In this document: piece by piece, positions 1 to 6,900 of the stretch
Layout of the letters: every line of letters starts with the position of its first letter
How positions within the stretch are numbered: position 1 is the first letter of the stretch
Assembly: GCA_009704285.1 (NCBI GenBank)
Contig: WLEM01000010.1
Coordinates: 1-10,768, forward strand
Source: Actinomycetota bacterium
Lineage (GTDB): Bacteria; Actinomycetota; Actinomycetes; Nanopelagicales; Nanopelagicaceae
Length of the DNA: 10,768 bases
Direction of reading: 5' to 3'
The notes under the pieces: model-generated
Databases searched by the model: none
Seen by the model: only the letters and a program-made list of their open reading frames with translations
Told to the model about the DNA's origin: nothing
Translations under genes and position numbers: made by a program

Positions 1-203
1 GAGATTAGGACACACCACTCAGCACGTAGCTCTCCAGCGATCTTTTCATCATTTATCACAACCTGTACCGAACCGGATGAGTCTCTGAGATCAATAAAGG
101 CAACCCCGCCGTGATCCCTGCGGCGAGCAACCCAACCAGCCAAAACAACATTAGTACCAACTGATTTTTCATTTAATAAACCTGCATCATGGGTACGCAA
201 CAT
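1..203 (-). CDS. aspS: Aspartyl-tRNA synthetase, N-terminal part (runs off the left edge)
   Basis: Charges tRNA-Asp (or tRNA-Asp/Asn if the enzyme is non-discriminating) with aspartate in the cytoplasm. Only the first 67 codons lie in the window. They read [20 protein letters not shown] and continue with the tract [19 protein letters not shown], the hallmark of the OB-fold anticodon-binding domain of bacterial AspRS; the class II catalytic core is outside the window. The ATG at 203 is chosen because it sits at the family's usual N-terminus (MLRTH in actinobacteria). It follows the hisS stop after 6 nt, so the two synthetase genes are very likely co-transcribed. There is no good Shine-Dalgarno: the upstream sequence is A/T-rich with only a GGTAAA-like stretch inside the hisS end, which suggests translational coupling. 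Identity is seen in sequence and matches well-known family motifs. Whether it is discriminating cannot be judged from this fragment. Confidence 0.95.
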   Translation of the reverse strand, partial: MLRTHDAGLLNEKSVGTNVVLAGWVARRRDHGGVAFIDLRDSSGSVQVVINDEKIAGELRAEWCVLI

Positions 204-217
204 TATTTACTATTTAC
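204..217. repeat. Tandem 7-mer across the hisS/aspS junction
   Basis: TATTTAC occurs twice in direct succession on the plus strand (204-210 and 211-217). On the coding strand this reads GTAAATA twice; it contains the hisS stop TAG and ends directly at the aspS ATG. Such a short A/T repeat may be chance. It occupies the place where the aspS ribosome binding site would normally be. Confidence 0.5.
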
Positions 218-1466
218 CAATCGTTTTAACTAGATCTGAAGCATCTAGGCTACTGGATATCAACTCACCGCTGCTCATTATTTTCAATTGGCAATTACCA
301 GTGGCCAATTCATCATCACCAATCACTAAGCCATATTTTGCACCACTTTTATCGGCAGCTTTCATAGCACCCTTCAACCCACGATCTCCATAAGCCATAT
401 CGCAGGTAATCCCAGCCTGACGTAACTCCGCTATCAACTTGAAAGCAGCAGCTTTCCCTGCTTCAGTGATTGGTGCAACAAATAATTGCATCTGATTTAT
501 CACCGCTGGCAAAGAGTTCTCTGCCTGGCATGCCATTAGTATCCGATCTACTCCCAAACCGAATCCAATACCACTCACATCCGCCCCACCTAAAGATGAC
601 ATCAACCCGTCATACCGGCCACCGCCACCAATTCCAGATTGCGCGCCAAGCATTTCATGATCAAACTCAAAAGTAGTACCGGTGTAATAATCCAAACCTC
701 GAACCATTCTTGGGTTTATCTGAAAACCAATACCTATGTTTTTCAATAAACCCTGAACTGTTTCAAAGTGCTGCTTACTCTCTTTATTTAAATAATCTAG
801 AAGCAAAGGCGCTTTGGCCATTGCTGACTTGACCTCTTCTCTTTTATCATCAAAAAGTCTCAGAGGGTTAAGTTTTGCTCTTGCAACAGTTGCTTCATCA
901 AGCTTTAAACCAGAAATGAATTTAACTAAATCTTTTCGATGGGCATCACGACTAATGGCATCTCCAAGAGAAGTAATGTTCAATGTATATTTCTTCAAGC
1001 CCAATGCCTTGAATGCAGTATCTGCCACTGCAATAACCTCTACATCAATCTCTGGATCGTTGTAACCAATTGCCTCAATTCCAACTTGGTAAAACTGTCG
1101 ATATCTGCCTGCCTGCGGACGTTCGGCTCTAAAAAAGGGACCGGTATAAAAGAGTTTTACAGGTAGCTGGCCCTTATCTAGATTGTGTTCAATTACTGCA
1201 CGCATTACTCCTGCGGTTCCCTCGGGTCTTAAAGTGATTGAGCGACCACCACGATCTTCGAAGGTATACATCTCTTTACTAACAACATCGGTTGATTCAC
1301 CTACGCCACGCGTAAAAACTTCCGTATCTTCAAAAACTGGTAACTCGATTAGGTTATAACCGGCAAGCCGTGCGGTTTTTAGTAATTGATCTCTAACGTA
1401 TTCAAATTGATTTGAGTTTGGCGGAACATACTCACTTACTCCTTTAGGCGCTTGAAATTTACTCAA
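210..1466 (-). CDS. hisS: Histidyl-tRNA synthetase (class II)
   Basis: Activates histidine with ATP and loads it on tRNA-His; cytoplasmic homodimer. With residue numbers from the TTG start (418 aa, normal length for the family), I see class II motif 2 at about 110-134 ([17 protein letters not shown]), the histidine-specific RGLDYY at 256-261, the glycine-rich GGGGRYDGL at 280-288, motif 3 [10 protein letters not shown] at 299-308, and a C-terminal anticodon-binding domain from about 327. The frame stays open to a GTG at 1481, which would add five residues and overlap the upstream gene by 11 nt. I prefer TTG at 1466: it gives the N-terminus MSKFQAPKG shared by actinobacterial HisRS and has GGGCGG (1474-1479) 7 nt upstream, overlapped by a GGTGAG (1470-1475). 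The gene lies between the MBL hydrolase (4 nt gap) and aspS (6 nt gap), so it is the middle of an operon. No odd residues seen. Confidence 0.96.
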   Translation of the reverse strand: MSKFQAPKGVSEYVPPNSNQFEYVRDQLLKTARLAGYNLIELPVFEDTEVFTRGVGESTDVVSKEMYTFEDRGGRSITLRPEGTAGVMRAVIEHNLDKGQLPVKLFYTGPFFRAERPQAGRYRQFYQVGIEAIGYNDPEIDVEVIAVADTAFKALGLKKYTLNITSLGDAISRDAHRKDLVKFISGLKLDEATVARAKLNPLRLFDDKREEVKSAMAKAPLLLDYLNKESKQHFETVQGLLKNIGIGFQINPRMVRGLDYYTGTTFEFDHEMLGAQSGIGGGGRYDGLMSSLGGADVSGIGFGLGVDRILMACQAENSLPAVINQMQLFVAPITEAGKAAAFKLIAELRQAGITCDMAYGDRGLKGAMKAADKSGAKYGLVIGDDELATGNCQLKIMSSGELISSSLDASDLVKTIGK

Positions 1467-1470
1467 AATC

Positions 1471-2163
1471 TCACCGCCCACTCTGATCTAGAAAATCACT
1501 CTGCAAGTAAGGATTTCTCACGCGCTCAATGCCGATTGTAGTTTGCCCTCCATGTCCAGGCAGGACATTTAGGCCATCAGGCAGGGTTAAAATTCGATCT
1601 CGTAAGGTATTTCTCATCTGGCTGGCTGAACCAGTAGGTAAATCAGTCCGACCGATACTTCCAGCAAAAAGAACATCACCTGAAATTAACTGTTGGTCAT
1701 CAACGGTAAAGATCACTGAACCTTTGGTGTGACCAGGTGCAAATATTGATGTGACCTGCATGCCCGCTAATTCAAATGTTTCAAAGTCCCCCAATTCAAC
1801 AATTTCATCTGGTTCTTTTAATTTTGCAACACCAAATGCATCAAGAAATTGCTGACTAATCCCATTGCGATCAAGAGCTCCCATGGGATCGATAAGCAAA
1901 AATCGATCTGCTGCGGAAATAAAGGTTCGCATCGGAATTTGAGCAGTTAGTGGCAGTACTGAGAACATATGGTCAAGATGACCATGGGTGATAAGCACTG
2001 CGATAGGTTTTAAGTTATGTTCCGATACTTTGGTTACGATTTCGTTAACTAAGTTTGGCCGTGCCATGCCAGGATCGACAATGATGCACTCTTGACCAAT
2101 TTTTGAGGCCAGAATCCAACAATTCGTTTCAAAATAGGGAGCAATCACCCGATCTATTAGCAA
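1471..2163 (-). CDS. MBL-fold metallo-hydrolase, glyoxalase II-like
   Basis: Metallo-beta-lactamase-fold hydrolase of 230 aa, probably cytoplasmic (no signal peptide). All metal ligands of a dinuclear site are visible: HGHLDH at 60-65 (H60, H62, D64, H65), H145 in PGHTKG, D163 in ISGDVLF and H204 in LPGHG. It resembles small glyoxalase II-like proteins and lacks the long C-terminal glutathione-binding domain of classical GloB, so glutathione thioesters should not be assumed as substrate. The start is TTG: GAGGGG at 2169-2174 lies 5 nt upstream, and [18 protein letters not shown] matches the usual first strand of the family. It is the first gene of the hydrolase-hisS-aspS cluster; its TGA stop overlaps the GGTGAG ahead of hisS. 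A gene of this kind sits before hisS in Mycobacterium (Rv2581c-Rv2580c), so the pairing is old; its physiological role is unknown to me. Confidence 0.9.
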   Translation of the reverse strand: MLIDRVIAPYFETNCWILASKIGQECIIVDPGMARPNLVNEIVTKVSEHNLKPIAVLITHGHLDHMFSVLPLTAQIPMRTFISAADRFLLIDPMGALDRNGISQQFLDAFGVAKLKEPDEIVELGDFETFELAGMQVTSIFAPGHTKGSVIFTVDDQQLISGDVLFAGSIGRTDLPTGSASQMRNTLRDRILTLPDGLNVLPGHGGQTTIGIERVRNPYLQSDFLDQSGR

Positions 2164-2168
2164 TTGTT

Positions 2169-2174
2169 ACCCCT
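2169..2174 (-). promoter_or_regulatory. Shine-Dalgarno supporting the TTG start of the MBL hydrolase gene
   Basis: GAGGGG on the minus strand, 5 nt before the TTG at 2163. This is one of only two strong purine-rich ribosome binding sites in the window (the other is in front of secF) and it decides the start of the hydrolase gene, which has no ATG nearby in frame. Confidence 0.7.
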
Positions 2175-2214
2175 CTTTCTAATCTCATTTTGAGTTCAAA
2201 TTTCCCTAAAAGAA

Positions 2215-2243
2215 GGTGCTTAGGCTATCTTTTAGCCAGCACC
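2215..2243 (-). terminator. Terminator-like stem-loop facing leftward
   Basis: Plus-strand arms are GGTGCT (2215-2220) and GGCTA (2223-2227), pairing with TAGCC (2233-2237) and AGCACC (2238-2243). This gives 11 base pairs with a 2-nt TA bulge and a 5-nt loop TCTTT. Read on the minus strand, the stem is followed at once by TTCTTTTA, as in an intrinsic terminator. On the plus strand it is followed by AAACCC, so it does not look like a terminator in that direction. It could stop leftward transcripts arriving through the DUF349 gene, or be a leader structure of the hydrolase-hisS-aspS mRNA, or a protein-binding palindrome. The stem is directly visible; the function is inference. Confidence 0.5.
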
Positions 2244-2341
2244 AAACCCAGCAATCAGTGATGCTAAATGCAAAATTGAAAGCCACGCTCCCACATAACG
2301 AGATCTGGTTACCAGAAATCGTGCAACGAAAGGTAAACCGA

Positions 2342-3649
2342 ATGGAAAATGCATCAACACCAAACCTTTCGTCCACCGGGGCAGCATCAGCACTTATTGG
2401 TGATCCAGCAAAATTTGGCCGAGTCGGCGAAGACGGAACTGTTTATGTAATAACTCCAAGTGGTGATCGAGCCGTTGGTTCCTATCCAGGCAAAAGCCCA
2501 GAAGAGGCGCTTGCTTACTTTGTTAAGAAATTTGAAATGGTCGCATCTGAAGTTGCATTGCTAGCAGCCAGAATCCGCTCTGGTGCAATGGTTCCAAGCG
2601 ATGCCCACGAAGCTGTTAGTAAATTGCGGACACAGATTACAGATTTGAATGGCGTAGGTGATTTAGCAAACTTAGCTGAATCCCTGGAGAAGATACCTTC
2701 GCTGATTACTGAGCATGAAGGTGCTTATGTTGCACGTAAGGCCGCTCAAGCAGCAGAGCGAGAGGCTCGTAAAGCTGAAGCGACTGCAATAAAAGAAAAA
2801 ATTGTGGTCGAAGCTGAAAACCTGGTTGAGTCAGTTGCCTGGAAGGTAACTACCGCAAGACTAAAGGTTTTGCTTGAAGAGTGGAAAAAAGCCCCACGGC
2901 TAGACAAGAAAGTTGATGCCCAATTGTGGAAGAGGTTTTCTTCATCTCGTAATAAATTTGATAAGCGTCGTCGCACTCACTTCGCCAATCTTGCAAGCGA
3001 GCATAAGAAAGTTGCATCAACAAAAGAGATGATCGTGCAACAGGGTGAAGCACTTGCAAACTCAAAAGATTGGCTAAATACAGCCAAGCAATTCAAATCT
3101 TTAATGGACCAGTGGAAAGCCTCAGGAAGAGGCAAAAAATCAACTGATGCGGCGCTGTGGAGTAGATTCAAAGCAGCACAAGATACCTTCTTCGCCGCCA
3201 AAAATGCAGATATGGATAAGCGAAAAAGCTCCATGTCAGAAAATCTCTTAAAACGCGAAGCAATGATTTCTGAGTTTGAAGCGTTATTACCGATAACAGA
3301 TTTCAAGAGTGCCAAGAAAAAGTTTTATGATCTGATGGGTAAATGGCAAAAAATTGGAATGACTGATCGCAAAAAGCGCGCTAGTTTTGATGCCAGGATC
3401 AAAAAAGTTGAAGATGAAATTCATGAATTGGAGCGCAATTTCCAGCGCAAGAGCGATCCAACAGCGAAGGCGCAAGCCAACAAAGTTGTACAAGGTTTGG
3501 CCGAGGCCATTGAAAACTATGAAAAGCAAGCAGCAAAGGCAGAGGCTGCTGGTCAAACTGTAAAGGCAATGGTGGCCAGAGAGGCTGCAGCTGCTCGCAG
3601 AGTTTGGCTTGAACAGGCAGAAAAAGGCTTAACTGAGTTTACAAATTAA
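2342..3649 (+). CDS. DUF349 repeat protein
   Basis: Function not established; I know the DUF349 family as helical repeats in uncharacterised bacterial proteins. Starting at ATG 2342 the protein has 435 aa. An N-terminal segment at about 26-49 (GRVGEDGTVYVITPSGDRAV) is typical of the actinobacterial form. After an Ala/Glu/Lys-rich helix come three repeats at about 156-219, 233-295 and 313-371, each with the pattern L..EWKKA/ L.DQWKAS/ L.GKWQKI followed by an LW-x-RF-like or F-x-RI helix. A long Ala-rich, probably coiled-coil C-terminus follows from about 373. No signal peptide or membrane segment. The frame is open back to 2216, but 2342 has AAAGG 7 nt upstream, fits the family start and avoids translating through the hairpin. 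It is the only plus-strand gene, divergent from the hydrolase and convergent with rel, whose stop codon it overlaps. Likely soluble; a role in growth control near rel would be speculation. Confidence 0.88.
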   Translation: MENASTPNLSSTGAASALIGDPAKFGRVGEDGTVYVITPSGDRAVGSYPGKSPEEALAYFVKKFEMVASEVALLAARIRSGAMVPSDAHEAVSKLRTQITDLNGVGDLANLAESLEKIPSLITEHEGAYVARKAAQAAEREARKAEATAIKEKIVVEAENLVESVAWKVTTARLKVLLEEWKKAPRLDKKVDAQLWKRFSSSRNKFDKRRRTHFANLASEHKKVASTKEMIVQQGEALANSKDWLNTAKQFKSLMDQWKASGRGKKSTDAALWSRFKAAQDTFFAAKNADMDKRKSSMSENLLKREAMISEFEALLPITDFKSAKKKFYDLMGKWQKIGMTDRKKRASFDARIKKVEDEIHELERNFQRKSDPTAKAQANKVVQGLAEAIENYEKQAAKAEAAGQTVKAMVAREAAAARRVWLEQAEKGLTEFTN

Positions 3650-3662
3650 TTGTTAAACACTC
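3635..3662. other. Weak A/T-rich palindrome over the two converging stop codons
   Basis: GAG-TTTA-CAA (3635-3644) can pair with TTG-TAAA-CTC (within 3650-3662) around a loop ATTAA, with one- and two-base bulges. The loop holds the shared TTAA of both stop codons. With so few G-C pairs and no T-tract on either side it is a poor terminator; I list it because it is the only structure available where the rel and DUF349 transcripts collide. Confidence 0.25.
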
Positions 3663-5814
3663 GATTAACATCATAAACGCCTTCAATGCCCCTAACTGAA
3701 TTAAGCACAGCATCTAAATGTGATGCATCAGCCATTTCAAAGGTGAACTTGGAGATTGCAGTCTGATCTTTATGCGTAACTACTGAAGCACTCAAAATAT
3801 TCACATGCTGGTCAGATAATGCTTTAGTCACATCGGAAAGCAAACGTGCGCGATCTAACGCCTCAACTTGAATGTTTACTAAAAATGTACTTTTTGCCGA
3901 TAGGTTCCATTTAACTCCAATCATTCGATCACCTTGATGGGTTTGTAGATCATTCATGTTTATACAATCGCTGCGATGGACTGAAACTCCGCTCCCCCTT
4001 GTGATAAATCCTGTAATTTGATCACCAGGAACTGGGGCACAACACTTGGCTAGTTTGACCAACACATCAGCCGAGCCCTCAACATCAATTCCAGTAACAC
4101 TCTTTCGGGATCTTTTTACCGGTGCTACTAGTGGAGCGAGATTACTCTCCGGATGACTCTCATTTGTACCAAGTAAGACAATCAACTTTTCAATCACCGA
4201 ATGAGCTGAAATATGCCCGTTACCAACCGCTTCATACAACGATTCGATGTCTTCAAATTTCAAATCATGCGCAAGCTCTAACAGCGCCTGGCCACCAAGA
4301 ATTTTTTGAATTGGTAAGCCAGCTTTTCGCATCTGGCGAGCAATTGATTCCTGTCCTGCTTCAATAGCCTCTTCCTTGCGCTCTTTTGAGAACCAAGCTT
4401 TAATCTTTGATCGAGCACGTGATGAGGTTACAAAATTCAACCAATCATGACTAGGAGCTGCGTTGGGATTTTTGTTAGTAACTATCTCGACCACATCACC
4501 ATTTACTAGGTGCGACTCAAGAGGTACTAATTTTCCATTAACTTTTGCACCGATACACCGGCTACCCACTTCGGTGTGTACCGCATAAGCAAAGTCAACA
4601 GGCGTTGAACCGGAAGGAAGTGCAATCACGCTGCCTTTTGGCGTGAAGACAAAAACCTCTGGAGTTCGCAAGTCATATCGAAGGGTTTCAAGAAAATCAC
4701 TTACATCCTCACTTTCTTGTTGCCATTCGTGTAGTTGCTTCAACCACAGAACTTCTGGATTTCTTTGCTGATCAATGCCTTTAGATTTATATTTCCAGTG
4801 GGCCGCAATTCCATACTCTGCTCTGGCGTGCATATCAAAGGTTCTTATCTGTATTTCAACCGCTTTACCATTAGGCCCAATCACAGTGGTGTGTAGAGAT
4901 TGATATAGATTGAACTTAGGCATAGCTATATAGTCTTTAAATCTGCCAGGAACAGGACTCCACCTGGCGTGAATCGCACCTAGCGCTCCATAGCAATCTC
5001 TAACTGAATCAACCAGGATTCTTATTCCAACTAGATCATATATATCGTTAAATTCTCGACCACGCACAACCATCTTTTGATAAACACTATAAAAGTGTTT
5101 TTGTCGGCCACTAACATTTGCATTAATTTTCTCATTTTGTAGATCCGCATCGATCGCGTTTGCTACCTCTTTAGTTAGCAAATCTCGAGTTGGTGATCTT
5201 TCAGTAACTAATCTCTCAATCTCCTCATATTTTTTGGGTTCAAGAGTTTTAAATGATAAATCTTCTAACTCCCATTTGATGGCGTTCATTCCTAAACGGT
5301 GCGCAAGTGGCGCGTAAATATCAAGAGTTTCCCGAGCTTTTCTTTCGGCAGTTTCTTTGGCGATAAATTCCCAAGTTCTTGCATTATGTAGTCGGTCAGC
5401 AAGTTTGATCACTAAAACTCGAATATCGCGTGACATTGCCACAACCATCTTGCGAAGTGTTTCCGCCTCAGCAGTTGGTCCATAAGTGAGTTTGTCTAGC
5501 TTGGTTACACCATCAACTAATGCGGTTACCTCATCACCAAATTCACTTTTAATATGATCGATTGAATAAGAGGTGTCTTCCACTGTGTCATGCAAAAGAG
5601 CGGCCATCACTGTTGGTAAATCCATGCCAAGTTCAATAAGGATCTGAGCCACTGCAACAGGGTGGGTTATGTATGGTTCCCCAGATTTTCGTAATTGGCC
5701 ATTATGTGCCCTATCAGCCGCATGAAATGCTCGCTCAAGATCTGCACTTGAAAATCCAGGATGAGAACGAGCTAGGCCATCTGAAAGCGGCTTTAACAAT
5801 TCGATGGTTGTCAT
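3646..5814 (-). CDS. rel: Bifunctional (p)ppGpp synthetase/hydrolase (RSH family)
   Basis: Makes (p)ppGpp from ATP and GDP/GTP and hydrolyses it again; the central enzyme of the stringent response, acting on the ribosome and in the cytosol. The 722 aa show the full long-RSH architecture: HD hydrolase domain (H51, H75-D76 in LLHDTVED, D140/N144 in KLADRLHN), synthetase domain with RFKD at 291-294 and EIQIRT at 320-325, TGS domain about 386-447, helical region, the conserved-cysteine segment KLAKCCAPVPGD at 588-598, and a C-terminal ACT domain from about 645. An intact HD motif and RxKD (not ExDD) indicate both activities. ATG at 5814 follows the secF stop by 33 bp; there is no clear Shine-Dalgarno, and a 6-bp palindrome AGCGCT abuts the ATG. 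Its 3' end overlaps the opposing DUF349 gene by 4 bp. The N-terminal extension before the HD domain is short compared with mycobacterial Rel (about 790 aa). Confidence 0.97.
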   Translation of the reverse strand: MTTIELLKPLSDGLARSHPGFSSADLERAFHAADRAHNGQLRKSGEPYITHPVAVAQILIELGMDLPTVMAALLHDTVEDTSYSIDHIKSEFGDEVTALVDGVTKLDKLTYGPTAEAETLRKMVVAMSRDIRVLVIKLADRLHNARTWEFIAKETAERKARETLDIYAPLAHRLGMNAIKWELEDLSFKTLEPKKYEEIERLVTERSPTRDLLTKEVANAIDADLQNEKINANVSGRQKHFYSVYQKMVVRGREFNDIYDLVGIRILVDSVRDCYGALGAIHARWSPVPGRFKDYIAMPKFNLYQSLHTTVIGPNGKAVEIQIRTFDMHARAEYGIAAHWKYKSKGIDQQRNPEVLWLKQLHEWQQESEDVSDFLETLRYDLRTPEVFVFTPKGSVIALPSGSTPVDFAYAVHTEVGSRCIGAKVNGKLVPLESHLVNGDVVEIVTNKNPNAAPSHDWLNFVTSSRARSKIKAWFSKERKEEAIEAGQESIARQMRKAGLPIQKILGGQALLELAHDLKFEDIESLYEAVGNGHISAHSVIEKLIVLLGTNESHPESNLAPLVAPVKRSRKSVTGIDVEGSADVLVKLAKCCAPVPGDQITGFITRGSGVSVHRSDCINMNDLQTHQGDRMIGVKWNLSAKSTFLVNIQVEALDRARLLSDVTKALSDQHVNILSASVVTHKDQTAISKFTFEMADASHLDAVLNSVRGIEGVYDVNRVFNN

Positions 5815-5847
5815 AGCGCTTTGGCTGTCTTTGTTAGTTCAATTAAA

Positions 5848-6900
5848 TTAGCGGCGGCGATTGCGTTTAGGTTGATTACGAGGACCACGATCTGATTTAG
5901 GCTCAACAACAACTGAACTGGAAGGTGTTGAAACTTTTTCGACTCTAGTTCCCACTCGCTTTGCTAAAGCCTGCATTGCAGGCTCTCTCTCACGAAGACC
6001 AGCCAAAAATGGTGTTGCAATGCAAATTGATGAATAAGTGCCCGTAATCAATCCAATAAACAAAGCTAGGGATAGATCCTTCAAGGTACCAGCACCTAAT
6101 AAACCTGCTCCAACAAACAGAATTGATCCAACAGGCAAAAGTGCCACCAAGGAAGTATTAAATGAGCGAACGATGGTTTGATTGACAGCCAGGTTTGCCG
6201 CCTTTGAATAGGTTGTTCTACCACTGGCAGCAATGCCCTTAGTGTTCTCTCGAACTTTATCAAATACCACAACCGTGTCATACAAGGAGTAACCCAGAAT
6301 GGTTAAGAATCCAATAATGGTGGCCGGCGTAACCTCAAATCCAACTAATGCGTAGATACCAACTGTAATCACAACATCATGAACAACGGCAATAATCGCA
6401 GAGATTGCCATTTTTGCCTCAAAAGTCATAGCAAGATAAAGCATTACCACCAACAAAAACCCAAATAATCCATAAAGCGCCTTACGAGTGATCTCCTCGC
6501 CCCACGAAGGTCCAATTATTTGCGAATCGATTGATTCGATACTGACATTAAAATTCTTAGCTAAAGTCGCCTCTAATGTGTTCTGCTCCAAAGATGTCAA
6601 CGCATCTGTTTGAATTCGAACTTTATCATTGCCAACTTTTTGAATAATGTTTTGAGTCGTAATATTTGATTCAGTAAGTGACTGCTTGGCAATATCTATT
6701 GAGGCATTTGGTGTTGTTACGGTGAATGAGGATCCGCCCTTGAACTCGATCCCAAGATGCAATCCTTGGGTAAACAATGTGATTGCAGAGGCCAAGATCA
6801 AAAGTCCAGAAAATGAGTACCAAATCTTTCGCTTGCCAACAAAATCTATAGAGGTTTCACCTCGATAGAGTCTTCCACCAAGTCCTGAGAGCTTAGACAT
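5848..6900 (-). CDS. secF: Protein translocase subunit SecF
   Basis: Membrane partner of SecD; the SecDF complex uses the proton motive force to pull exported proteins through SecYEG. The protein has 350 aa, a normal length. It has a first membrane helix at about 27-46, the GIEFKGG motif (50-56), an exported domain of roughly 80 residues, five further membrane helices, and the family signatures VVHDVVITVGIYALVGF and ILGYSLYDTVVVFDKVREN (about 201-219). The C-terminal tail is rich in Arg/Lys (PKRNRRR at the end) and should lie in the cytoplasm. The frame is open to 6945, but ATG 6900 is chosen because a perfect AGGAGGT lies 5 nt upstream and the result overlaps the secD stop by 8 nt, a classic coupled arrangement. 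Followed after 33 bp by rel. Confidence 0.96.
   Translation of the reverse strand: MSKLSGLGGRLYRGETSIDFVGKRKIWYSFSGLLILASAITLFTQGLHLGIEFKGGSSFTVTTPNASIDIAKQSLTESNITTQNIIQKVGNDKVRIQTDALTSLEQNTLEATLAKNFNVSIESIDSQIIGPSWGEEITRKALYGLFGFLLVVMLYLAMTFEAKMAISAIIAVVHDVVITVGIYALVGFEVTPATIIGFLTILGYSLYDTVVVFDKVRENTKGIAASGRTTYSKAANLAVNQTIVRSFNTSLVALLPVGSILFVGAGLLGAGTLKDLSLALFIGLITGTYSSICIATPFLAGLREREPAMQALAKRVGTRVEKVSTPSSSVVVEPKSDRGPRNQPKRNRRR

Larger units (their letters stand above)
2164..2341. promoter_or_regulatory. Divergent intergenic region between the MBL hydrolase and DUF349 genes
   Basis: This 178 bp stretch is the only substantial non-coding space in the window and must hold the promoters for the hydrolase-hisS-aspS operon (leftward) and probably for the DUF349 gene (rightward). 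It contains the hairpin at 2215-2243 and the hydrolase ribosome binding site. I could not find a convincing -35/-10 pair in either direction: TTGAAA at 2276-2281 is a fair rightward -35 but lacks a matching -10 at the right distance, and leftward TTGAAC is followed by TAGAAA after only 12 nt. The DUF349 frame stays open back to a GTG at 2216, but that GTG lies inside the hairpin, so I treat the stretch as non-coding. Confidence 0.5.

Noticed and set aside
2216..2341. Longer start (GTG 2216 or ATG 2261) for the DUF349 gene
   Set aside because: The extra 42 residues do not resemble the family. The GTG lies inside the hairpin stem, and ATG 2342 has an upstream AAAGG at good spacing.
2977..3315. 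Open frame of 112 codons on the minus strand opposite the DUF349 gene (with further ones at 2746-3065 and 3287-3556)
   Set aside because: All are antisense to a gene with convincing repeat structure, overlap each other in different frames, and show no recognisable motifs. I looked at them because rel read-through would transcribe this strand, but there is no sign of coding.
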